From NCBI GenBank assembly GCA_016792845.1, contig JAEUKH010000037.1, positions 1 to 64,000 on the forward strand: a stretch of DNA of 64,000 nt, written 5' to 3'. The position numbers and the translations under genes were made by a program. Origin of the DNA: Myxococcales bacterium (GTDB lineage: Bacteria > Myxococcota_A > Polyangia > Polyangiales > Ga0077539). The notes below the pieces were generated by a model. That model had not been told where the DNA came from, made no database searches, and saw only the letters and a list, made by a program, of their open reading frames with translations. The first letter of the stretch is position 1. Each line of letters opens with the position of its first letter. This document shows positions 1 through 7,608 of this stretch, one piece after another.

Positions 1-1
1 A

Positions 2-187
2 CCCTACCGTCTCGTGTGCGGCAATCTCGATCAACGCTTCGCCTACCGTGCACGCCGCCTCGCGAGCGTCGCGCGGGCGCTCGACGAGGGTTGGGGCACC
101 GGCATGGTCACCTCGATCTGCAAGTCAGACCTCAGCGCCTCGTTGCGCGAGGCCGCGGCGCTCACCCGTTGCAGAGCGCCTCGGTAG
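2..187 (+). CDS. C-terminal end of an unrecognised protein (partial)
   Basis: This is the 3' end of a gene that begins before the window. Reading from base 2 gives about 61 residues to a TAG stop at 185-187. The segment starts PYRLVCGNLDQRF, continues with an Arg/Ala-rich helix, and ends with GWGTGMVTSICKSDL and a short Cys-containing tail. Codon use fits the genome (GC-rich third positions), and the reading frame is the only sensible one here. The style recalls the end of a von Willebrand A-like secreted protein seen in related bacteria, but too little is visible to assign a family. It converges with the caspase-like gene downstream. Confidence 0.5.
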   Translation, partial: PYRLVCGNLDQRFAYRARRLASVARALDEGWGTGMVTSICKSDLSASLREAAALTRCRAPR

Positions 188-260
188 CGCGCGAAGCGGT
201 GATTTGAGCTGTGGGTCAGGGCCCGTCGTCAGGCTCCGTCTGCGCGTGACCGAGCCGACG

Positions 261-278
261 GCCCTCGCACGCGAGGGC
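261..278. terminator. Hairpin between convergent genes
   Basis: GCCCTCG and CGAGGGC form a perfect 7-bp GC stem around a 4-base loop. It sits between the stop of the partial plus-strand gene and the stop of the minus-strand caspase-like gene. It could end transcription in both directions. No T-run follows on either strand, so termination is inferred from structure and position only. Confidence 0.4.
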
Positions 279-282
279 GTAC

Positions 283-1485
283 TCAGGCGGCGCCAGGGAG
301 GCGGAGCTTGTCGCTGCCGACCCACTCGTCGTAGGCGTCGCTCCACCCGGTGTAGTGGATCTTGTGCAGCGAAGCCCTCACCTCGACGACCCGGGCTTCG
401 TACCAGCGTCGCCGCCAGCGGGCCTCGACGGCGGCGCCCACGGGGTAGACCACCGGGGTGTAGGCCCGCACGCGGTCGGCCCCCACCCACTCGTCGAAGA
501 GGTGATTGAAGCCCGCGTAGCGCACGAAGGCCTGGCCGTTCGCGCGACGCTCTAGCACGATGGCGCGGTACCACCGGCCGTTGTAGCGCACCTCGATGGT
601 CTCGCCTTCTCCCGGGGCCGGGGGCGCGGTGAGGGGCCCGAGGCGCCAGGCGGCGGTCAATCCGTTGCGGGTGACCGCCGTCGCGCGCTGCTGGTCGAGG
701 TAGGCGAGCCGCGCTTCGGCGTGGGCCGCGACGTCGCTGAAACGGATCGTCGCGTCGCGGTCGCGGTCGGCGGCGCCGCTCCCTCGGAGGCCGTCGAGGA
801 GGCAGTCGGTGAAGGTCCACGCGCCGGTTGATTGCTCGCTCGCGTCGCTTGAGGCGAGCACCCCCGCGGGCACCGAGAGCCGCGCGGCGACCTCGGCGTC
901 GAGCGCGCCCGAGTAACAACAGTCGGCCGTGAGGAGCACCGCGGCGCCGCGAAACTCGCTGGCGATTTCGGTCGCGATTTCGCCGAGCCCCCAGCAGGTC
1001 GCGGCCGCGTCGAGGGTGCCGTCGTAGGGCACGAAGTACGTCGCCGCCGCGCCGCTCATGCCCGCGTCGCGCGCTTGCGACACCCGCATGCCGTGGCCCG
1101 CAAAATAGAGCCACAAGAGCTCACCCGGCGCCGTCTGCTGGAGCGCCGCACGGAAGGCAGCCCGCACCGCCGCGCGGGTCGCCTGCTGGTCTTGCAACAC
1201 CGTAATCTTCGCCCGCGGAACCCCCCGCGCCGCCCAGGCCTCGACGAGCTCGCGGTCGCGCCTGCCCTCGGCGGTGAACGACCCGAAGGTGTCGCTGTCG
1301 GCCCAGGCAAGCAAGCTCACCGAGAACACCCGCGTGCGCGCGGGGTCGAAGCCCTCGGTCACCGGCCCCGTGAGCGCCGGGCCTCGGTCGGCGGGGTCGG
1401 CCCTGTCGCCCGCCATCGCGGCGTCTCGCGGCGCGCCCGCGTCTCCGGCCCCGGGCGCGCTCGCGTCGCGCCGCCCTGACCGCAC
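283..1485 (-). CDS. Caspase-fold (C14) protein with two C-terminal Tudor/chromo-like repeats
   Basis: A 400-residue frame with an N-terminal Asp/Ala/Gly-rich linker (1-45) followed by a caspase/metacaspase-like domain (about 50-240). The catalytic pair is visible: His131 in FAGHGM and Cys190 in DCCYSG. Two short repeats follow at about 293-340 and 352-396, each with a YNGRWYRA- or WRRRWYEA-type strand and a FDEWVG or YDEWVG ending. They resemble Tudor-knot/chromo-like barrels. The GTG start used here gives no export signal. However, a typical lipoprotein signal (RRHFLGLCTAALASPLAAC) is encoded just upstream in another frame from an ATG at 1562, so the true gene probably starts there and is frameshifted. 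Related bacterial caspases are cysteine peptidases; substrate and role here are unknown. Confidence 0.75.
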   Translation of the reverse strand: MRSGRRDASAPGAGDAGAPRDAAMAGDRADPADRGPALTGPVTEGFDPARTRVFSVSLLAWADSDTFGSFTAEGRRDRELVEAWAARGVPRAKITVLQDQQATRAAVRAAFRAALQQTAPGELLWLYFAGHGMRVSQARDAGMSGAAATYFVPYDGTLDAAATCWGLGEIATEIASEFRGAAVLLTADCCYSGALDAEVAARLSVPAGVLASSDASEQSTGAWTFTDCLLDGLRGSGAADRDRDATIRFSDVAAHAEARLAYLDQQRATAVTRNGLTAAWRLGPLTAPPAPGEGETIEVRYNGRWYRAIVLERRANGQAFVRYAGFNHLFDEWVGADRVRAYTPVVYPVGAAVEARWRRRWYEARVVEVRASLHKIHYTGWSDAYDEWVGSDKLRLPGAA

Positions 1486-1562
1486 GCCGCAAGCGGGCTC
1501 GCCAGCGCCGCGGTGCAGAGCCCCAGAAAGTGTCTGCGCTCGAGGGCGCGTGCTCGCTTCAT
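1470..1562 (-). other. Out-of-frame lipoprotein signal peptide of the caspase-like gene
   Basis: From the ATG at 1562 the minus strand encodes a charged start, a hydrophobic stretch and a lipobox (SPLAAC), then a glycine. This is the pattern of exported lipoproteins elsewhere in the window. The frame soon loses protein-like character and stops at 1359. The caspase-like frame, offset by one base, takes over with the Asp/Ala/Gly linker that normally follows such lipoboxes. A single-base loss (or two-base gain) around 1470-1490 would explain it. It may be a sequencing error, a real inactivating mutation or a switchable frame. Confidence 0.6.
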
Positions 1563-1785
1563 CGTGGCGGGAGTCTACGCCCGAGGCCCCCGCGGGCTCC
1601 TAGCCGTGGCCCTCCAAAAGAAGCTGAAACGCAACCCTGTAATTGTTGCAAAAGACCTTCTTGGCAAGGCTCTGATTGAGGTCAAAAGCGCGGTGTCTTT
1701 ACATTGTGACTTGACGCGGCGGGGCCAGCTCGTCGGCCCTGACGGGGCCTTGCGCGAACTGCGCAGGCGGCCCTCGGGCGGGGGC

Positions 1786-2256
<471 letters not shown>

Positions 2257-2348
2257 GGTGGGCGGGTCGTAGCGCGAGGGCGCGGGGGCGATCCACTCTG
2301 TGACACTCTTCACGGGCCGAGGGTGTGGGCGTAGTGTTTCGCACCGCA

Positions 2349-4538
2349 ATGAAGGCAACCCTGCGTCGTCACTCGTTCTTTGCTCTCGCTTCGCTCGCGG
2401 TGGCGGCCTGCGCGCCTGAGGAGGTGTCGAGCCGACCGGGCGATGCCGGCGGCGGCGGCCTCGATGCGGGCGGCGGCGGCGGCCTCGATGCGGGCGGCGG
2501 CGGGCGAGTCGACACGGGCAACGGGGGCGGCGGCAGCTTTCGCAGCGACGGCGCGGGCCGCAAGGTGGCCGCCGGGAGCGCTTCGGCGTGTGCGATCGAC
2601 GAAGGCGGCGCGCTGCGCTGTTGGGGCAACAACACCTCGGGCATTCTCGGCGACGGCACGGCGGTCAACCGCGGCACACCCACCGCGGTGATGGGGGTGG
2701 GCGACGCCGTCGACGTGGCCATCAACGCCTTTCACGCGTGCGCTGTGCGGCGCGGTGGGCGGGTGGCGTGCTGGGGCACCAACCGCAACGCCCAACTCGG
2801 CACGGGCATGGAGTCTCCGGGCTCGATGACGCCGGTTGACGTGGTCGACCTCAGCGACGCCGCGCAGGTGGTGCTCGGGCAGACGCACAGCTGCGCCCTC
2901 CGGCAGAGCGGCAACGTGGTGTGTTGGGGCGCCAACGCGGCGGGGCAGCTCGGCGACGCGAGCGTCAATCAGCGGGCCCGCCCGGTGGCGGTGTTCGGCA
3001 TCGAAGACGCGGTTTCGGTGGCCGCGGGGGCCAACCACAGCTGCGCGGTGCGCGCCAACGGCGCGGTGCTCTGCTGGGGCGACAACGCCCGCGGGCAGCT
3101 CGGCGACGGCTCGACCACGGGGCGGCAGAGCGCCACCGCGGTGCCGGGCCTCAGCGACGCCGTGGCGGTGGCGGCGGGCACCTTCCACACCTGCGTGCTG
3201 CGACGCGGCGGGGCGGTGGTGTGCTTTGGCAACAACGCGGCGGGGCAGCTCGGCGACGGCACGACCGCCGACCGCACGAGCCCGGTGGCAGTGGCAGGGC
3301 TCAGCGACGCCACGCAGATCGCGGCCTTCGGGCGGAGCACCTGCGCGCGTCGACGAAACGGTCAGGCGGTGTGCTGGGGCGCCAATGGGGGCGGCCAGGT
3401 GGGCGACGGCACCACCGCCGACCGCAGCGCGCCGACGAACGTGCGCAACGTGGCCGACGCGGTGCAGGTGGCCGTGGGCGGCGATTTCGCGTGCGCCTTG
3501 CGCGGCTCGGGCGAGGTGGTCTGCTGGGGCGGCGACGCGAACCTTCAGCTCGGCCGCGGCGAGACCGTGGTGCGGGCGCCCGCGTCGCTTGTGCCAGAGC
3601 GGGTGCTGGGCTTTGACCCGGTGCCGGGGATGGGGGGCGGCGTCGACGCGGGGGTCAGCACAGACCGCGGCATGGGCACTCCCCCGCGGGGGCGGTGGGA
3701 GCTCGTCGCGAGCGGCGTCAACGTCGGCCTCGCGGGGGTCTGGGGCGTCGGCAGCCAAGACGTCTTCGCCATCGGGAGCCAGGCCATCCTGCGGTGGAAC
3801 GGGCAGCGCTTCGCGCCCACCATGAGCGCGTATACGCTCCAAGGCGTCGGCGGCGCGAGCCCGACCGCGGCGTGGATCACGGGCCTCACGGTGCCTCCGA
3901 ACGGCTCGGCCGAGCAGGGCATGGGGGTCATCCTTCGGTGGAACGGCAGCGCGTGGATGCCCTCGATGCCCCTGCCCGCGATGAGCCTCTCGGCGGTCTT
4001 TGCGCGCACCGAGCGCGAGGCCTGGGCCGTCGGTTCGCGCGGCGCCGCGCGGTGGGACGGCACCCGCTGGAGCGACGCCTCGGCGGGCATCCCCGCGGGC
4101 ACCGAGCTCTACGGCGTCTGGGGCAGCGCCGCCGGGAGCGACCTCCGCGCCGTGGGCTCGGGCGTGGTGCGCTGGACGGGCTCGGCCTGGGCCGTCGAAC
4201 CCGGCGCCGCGGTGGGCAACACGGCCTACATCGGCATCTACGGCACGGGCCCCAACGACGTCTGGATGGTGGGGCGCAGCGCCGCCCGACACTTCAACGG
4301 CGCCGCGTGGTCGAGCGAGCTCACCGGCGTGACCGTCGCCCTCTTCGGCGTCTGGGGCGCCGCGCCGAACAACTACTGGGCCGTCGGCGAAGGCGGCACC
4401 ATCGTGCACTGGGACGGCGTCGCGTGGAGCCCCGTGCAGAGCCCCACCCGCGCGACCCTCCGCGCCGTCTGGGGCCGCGGCGCGGGCGAGGTGTGGGCCG
4501 TCGGCGAGGGCGGCGCGGTCGTGCGCTACACCGAGTGA
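2349..4538 (+). CDS. RCC1-repeat lipoprotein with a second seven-repeat propeller-like half
   Basis: A 729-residue exported lipoprotein. The ATG at 2349 gives a short basic start, a hydrophobic run and a lipobox ending AVAAC. A Gly/Asp-Ala-Gly linker with a small in-frame tandem repeat follows (about 25-65). Residues about 75-415 hold seven RCC1-type units, each with a Trp/Phe-Gly-x-Asn pattern and GQLGDGT-like turn, enough for one seven-bladed propeller. Residues about 450-729 hold seven more units of a different type (GVWG..., VWAVGEGG, RWDG endings), probably a second propeller. In bacteria such proteins are surface-exposed and often thought to bind proteins or polysaccharides; the partner is unknown. 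An earlier GTG at 2325 is possible but would spoil the signal peptide. Confidence 0.85.
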   Translation: MKATLRRHSFFALASLAVAACAPEEVSSRPGDAGGGGLDAGGGGGLDAGGGGRVDTGNGGGGSFRSDGAGRKVAAGSASACAIDEGGALRCWGNNTSGILGDGTAVNRGTPTAVMGVGDAVDVAINAFHACAVRRGGRVACWGTNRNAQLGTGMESPGSMTPVDVVDLSDAAQVVLGQTHSCALRQSGNVVCWGANAAGQLGDASVNQRARPVAVFGIEDAVSVAAGANHSCAVRANGAVLCWGDNARGQLGDGSTTGRQSATAVPGLSDAVAVAAGTFHTCVLRRGGAVVCFGNNAAGQLGDGTTADRTSPVAVAGLSDATQIAAFGRSTCARRRNGQAVCWGANGGGQVGDGTTADRSAPTNVRNVADAVQVAVGGDFACALRGSGEVVCWGGDANLQLGRGETVVRAPASLVPERVLGFDPVPGMGGGVDAGVSTDRGMGTPPRGRWELVASGVNVGLAGVWGVGSQDVFAIGSQAILRWNGQRFAPTMSAYTLQGVGGASPTAAWITGLTVPPNGSAEQGMGVILRWNGSAWMPSMPLPAMSLSAVFARTEREAWAVGSRGAARWDGTRWSDASAGIPAGTELYGVWGSAAGSDLRAVGSGVVRWTGSAWAVEPGAAVGNTAYIGIYGTGPNDVWMVGRSAARHFNGAAWSSELTGVTVALFGVWGAAPNNYWAVGEGGTIVHWDGVAWSPVQSPTRATLRAVWGRGAGEVWAVGEGGAVVRYTE

Positions 4539-4583
4539 TGGAAATCTGTAACGTGTTGAAACTACAGTGAGATTTGGGCCGTC

Positions 4584-5273
4584 TCAGCGGGCCTTCGGGC
4601 GTCGGGTCTTGGGCGCCGCGGCGCCGCCCGGGGCCTTGGGCTCGGCGGCCTTTCGGGGCTTGAGCGGGCGCGGCGCGAGGAGCTCGCCCTCGGTGTTGAT
4701 GCGCTTCGAGAGAAAGAGCGCGGCGTCGAGCTTCTGGAAGTGTCGCGCGCGATAAAACTGGAGGGCGCGTCGGTTGTTCTCAGCGACCTCGAGCACGAGG
4801 TGGGTGCATCCGCGCACCCGCGCGAGGTGTTCGAGCTGCTCTAAGAGAAAGCTGCCCACGCCGCGGCCTTGGTAGCTCGGGTGCACGGCGAGTTCTTCGA
4901 CGAACATCGGGCGCATGTCGCGGCGGGTGAAGAAGCTCTCGTTCATCCAGTTGTCGCTGCCGGTGACCTCGAAGGCGCACTCGGCGTAGCCCACGATCTC
5001 GGTGCCCTCGGCCTTGGGCACCTCGAAGAGCAGCTGCTCGATGCCCTCTTCTTCGTACACCTCAAGGAAGCGCTTCTTCGAGCGCGGGCGCTGATACTCG
5101 ACGGTGTCGCGGTTCACCTCGCGGAAGCAGAGCTTCAGAAACTCCCAGGTCTTGTTGAGGTCGCGCCGGTGGATGCGCCGCACCGTGACCTCGGTCTGCC
5201 CGTGGGCCTTGCGTGCGGTGCGCGTGGGTTTGGTGTCTTCGCCCTTCTCTGCGGGCTTCGCTTCGTCGCTCAT
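4584..5273 (-). CDS. GNAT family N-acetyltransferase
   Basis: A 229-residue protein. The acetyl-CoA-binding core is clear in the C-terminal half: ELAVHPSYQGRGVGSFLLEQ contains the Q/R-x-x-G-x-G motif, followed by LVLEVAENNRRALQFYRARHF, the usual last part of the fold. The N-terminal 35 residues are Lys/Glu-rich and likely disordered. The C-terminal tail after about 200 is Lys/Pro/Ala-rich. The family transfers acetyl groups to amines on proteins or small molecules; the substrate cannot be read from sequence. The start MSDEAKPAEK (ATG at 5273) is favoured over an in-frame extension upstream, which overlaps proA on the other strand. It is divergent from proA, with only 57 bp between their start codons. 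Confidence 0.85.
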   Translation of the reverse strand: MSDEAKPAEKGEDTKPTRTARKAHGQTEVTVRRIHRRDLNKTWEFLKLCFREVNRDTVEYQRPRSKKRFLEVYEEEGIEQLLFEVPKAEGTEIVGYAECAFEVTGSDNWMNESFFTRRDMRPMFVEELAVHPSYQGRGVGSFLLEQLEHLARVRGCTHLVLEVAENNRRALQFYRARHFQKLDAALFLSKRINTEGELLAPRPLKPRKAAEPKAPGGAAAPKTRRPKAR

Positions 5274-5330
5274 GCGGGGTGAGATCATACCGCGCGGCGC
5301 GGCCCTCGATGGGGTAAGGTTTCGAGGTCT

Positions 5331-6584
5331 ATGCAGTCTGTCGAAGAGCTCCTCGGGCGCGCGCGCGCGGCCCAACGTCGCCTCGCCCTCGCCCCGGCCG
5401 AGACCCGGTCGGCGGCGCTCCGTGCCCTCGCGTCGACCCTCGCGGCGTCGACCGCTTCGGTGCTCGCCGCCAACGCCGCAGATCTCGCCGAAGCCGACGG
5501 GCTCTCGGCGGCCATGCGCGACCGGCTCACCCTCACGCCAGGCCGTGTCGCGGCGATGGTGAAGGCGTGCGAGGCCCTCGCGGCGGCCGAAGACCCGCTC
5601 GCCGAAGAGCGCCCCCTCGGGCAGCGGCCGAACGGGCTGCGGGTGAGCAAGCGTCGCATCCCGCTCGGCACCCTCGCGGTGATCTACGAGGCCCGGCCCA
5701 ATGTCACCGTCGAGGCGGCGGCGCTGGCCATTCGGAGCGGCAACGCCATCGTGCTGCGCGGCGGCCGCGAGGCCCTCGGCTCGAACGTGGCCCTCGGGCG
5801 TGTGGTGCGCGCGGCGCTCGTCGCGGCGGGTCTCGACCCCGACGCGGTGGTGGTGATCGAAGACACCGACCGGCAGCGGGTGGTCGAGCTCCTCGGGGCC
5901 ACGGGCAAGGTCGACCTGGTGATCCCGCGCGGGGGGCCGAAGTTGATGGCCCTGGTCGACGCGCACGCGCGGGTGCCTGTGATTCGGCACGGCGCGGGGG
6001 TGTGCCATGTGTACCTCGATCGGGCCGCCCTCGTGGCCCGCGCGGTGGCCATCACCGTGAATGCGAAGGCCCATCGACCGGGCGTCTGCAACGCGGCCGA
6101 GACGCTTCTTGTGCACCGGGCGCTCTTGCCAGAGGGCCTCGTGGCGGTGGCCCGGGCCCTCGTCGACGCGGGGGTGACCTTGCGCGTTGACCCGGCCGCC
6201 GGCGAGGCGTTGCGCGCCGCCGGGGTGCCCACGGCCCCCGCCGTCGACTCCGACTGGGACACCGAATACCTCGACCTCGTGATGGCCGTGAGGGTCGTCG
6301 ACGGGCTCGACGACGCGCTCGCCCACATCGCCGCGCACGGCACCGAGCACTCGGCGAGCATCGTGACCGAAGACCGCGACGCGGCCGAGCGCTTCATCGC
6401 AAGCGTTGATGCGAGCTGCGTGCTGCACAACGCCTCGACGCGCTTCAACGACGGCGGCGAGCTCGGCCTCGGCGCTGAGATCGGCATCTCGACGAGCCGG
6501 ATGCACGCGTACGGGCCGATGGGGGTGCGCGAGCTCACCACAGAGAAATTTGTGGTGCGGGGCGACGGGCAGGTGCGTTCGTGA
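5331..6584 (+). CDS. proA: Gamma-glutamyl phosphate reductase
   Basis: A 417-residue cytoplasmic enzyme that reduces gamma-glutamyl phosphate to glutamate-5-semialdehyde with NADPH, the second step of proline synthesis. The length is typical. The family signatures are present: IYEARPNVTVEAAALAIRSG in the NADP-binding half, the catalytic Cys253 in HRPGVCNAAETLL, and the C-terminal NASTRFNDGGELGLGAEIGIS block. The gene is not next to proB in this window. Its last codons overlap the start of the next gene (GTGA), so the two are probably translated together although no functional link is known. Confidence 0.96.
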   Translation: MQSVEELLGRARAAQRRLALAPAETRSAALRALASTLAASTASVLAANAADLAEADGLSAAMRDRLTLTPGRVAAMVKACEALAAAEDPLAEERPLGQRPNGLRVSKRRIPLGTLAVIYEARPNVTVEAAALAIRSGNAIVLRGGREALGSNVALGRVVRAALVAAGLDPDAVVVIEDTDRQRVVELLGATGKVDLVIPRGGPKLMALVDAHARVPVIRHGAGVCHVYLDRAALVARAVAITVNAKAHRPGVCNAAETLLVHRALLPEGLVAVARALVDAGVTLRVDPAAGEALRAAGVPTAPAVDSDWDTEYLDLVMAVRVVDGLDDALAHIAAHGTEHSASIVTEDRDAAERFIASVDASCVLHNASTRFNDGGELGLGAEIGISTSRMHAYGPMGVRELTTEKFVVRGDGQVRS

Positions 6585-7585
6585 GCTTTCGCGTCGCCAC
6601 CTTCAATTGCCGTGATTTCTTCGACGACGCGTTGCCCAATGTGATCGGTCACCTCGACCGTGAGGGCTTCGGCATCTGGGCCCAACGGCGAGCGCGCTCG
6701 CTCTACGGTCGCAAGCTCGACGCGGTGGCCGAGGTGGTGAGCCGCTCGGGCGCCGACGTGATCGCGTTTCAAGAGATCGAGGGCGCGCGGGTGCTCGAAG
6801 ACCTGAGGGCCCAGCTCCCGCAGGCGGGCTTTCAGCCGGCGGTGGCGGGGGCGAGCGACAGCCGCGGCATCGCGTGCGGGGTGCTGTCGAAGTTCCCGAT
6901 CGTGTCGGTCGAGGTGCACGGGGCTGGGGAGCTTGCGTTTCCGGGCTTTGTCGACGGCGACCCGCGGCCCTTCGGGGGCCGTCTGGTGTCAAAGCGCGGC
7001 GTGCTCGAGGTGACCGTGGGTCTGCCTGATGGCACGAACATGGTCTTGCTGGTGGTGCATCTCAAGAGCGCCCGCCCGGTGCGCCGGGTCGACCTCGCGG
7101 GCGAGCCGAGCGACGACCCCGGGCACTACGCCGCCGCCGAAGGGAGCGCCCGCGCGTTGGTGATGCGCATGGCCGAGGCGCTCTTTCTTCGCTCTCGGGT
7201 CGACGCGCTCTTCGCCCGCGACAGCCGCACCCAGCTGGCGGTGCTGGGTGACTTCAACGACACCGCCGACTCGCTGGTGGTGCGCGCCGTGGCGGGCGAC
7301 CTCGCTGACCCGCCGCGGGGCCGCAACAGCGACCTCGACGCGGTGACCTCGCTCGAGAACGGCGTGCTGCATCACTGCTCGCGCGCGGTGCCTCCGTCGG
7401 TGCGTCACTCGATCGTTCACCGCGGCCACCCGATGCTCTTCGACCACGTGCTGGTCTCGCGCTCGCTCTGGCGCCGCTTCGAGGGGGCCCGCATTCTGAA
7501 CGAAGACCTCCCTGACTCGGCGCACGAGGGCCGCGAAGACGTGGCCAGCGACCACGCCGCGGTGGTGGCGAGCTTCTCGGGCTGA
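6581..7585 (+). CDS. Endonuclease/exonuclease/phosphatase-fold protein
   Basis: A 334-residue protein of the EEP superfamily (DNase I/AP endonuclease/sphingomyelinase fold). Visible catalytic blocks are FNCRD near the start, FQEIEG (metal-binding Glu, about 66), VVHLKS, LGDFNDTADS (Asp-Phe-Asn, about 223) and the final SDHAAVVASF (Asp-His). No signal peptide is seen. Substrate could be nucleic acid or a phosphoester. The GTG start overlaps the stop of proA. The last 12 codons and stop lie in the left copy of a 61-62 bp direct repeat. The same sequence recurs after the methyltransferase gene at 10093, where it is a relic without its own gene. Confidence 0.82.
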   Translation: MSFRVATFNCRDFFDDALPNVIGHLDREGFGIWAQRRARSLYGRKLDAVAEVVSRSGADVIAFQEIEGARVLEDLRAQLPQAGFQPAVAGASDSRGIACGVLSKFPIVSVEVHGAGELAFPGFVDGDPRPFGGRLVSKRGVLEVTVGLPDGTNMVLLVVHLKSARPVRRVDLAGEPSDDPGHYAAAEGSARALVMRMAEALFLRSRVDALFARDSRTQLAVLGDFNDTADSLVVRAVAGDLADPPRGRNSDLDAVTSLENGVLHHCSRAVPPSVRHSIVHRGHPMLFDHVLVSRSLWRRFEGARILNEDLPDSAHEGREDVASDHAAVVASFSG

Positions 7586-7608
7586 GGGCGCTCGCGGGGG
7601 GGGCGGGC
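7547..7608 (+). repeat. Left copy of the direct repeat flanking the R-M insertion
   Basis: A 62-bp segment made of the last 12 codons and stop of the EEP-fold gene plus 23 bases ending in a run of eight G and CGGGC. It is identical to 10093-10153 except for one G fewer in the run there. This copy is part of an intact gene, so it marks the original chromosomal site. The right copy looks like the duplicate created by insertion. Confidence 0.93.

Noticed and set aside
4584..6506. Minus frame of 640 codons joining the GNAT protein to sequence opposite proA
   Set aside because: Only the last 229 residues are protein-like; the rest is the shadow of proA, and a good start exists at 5273.
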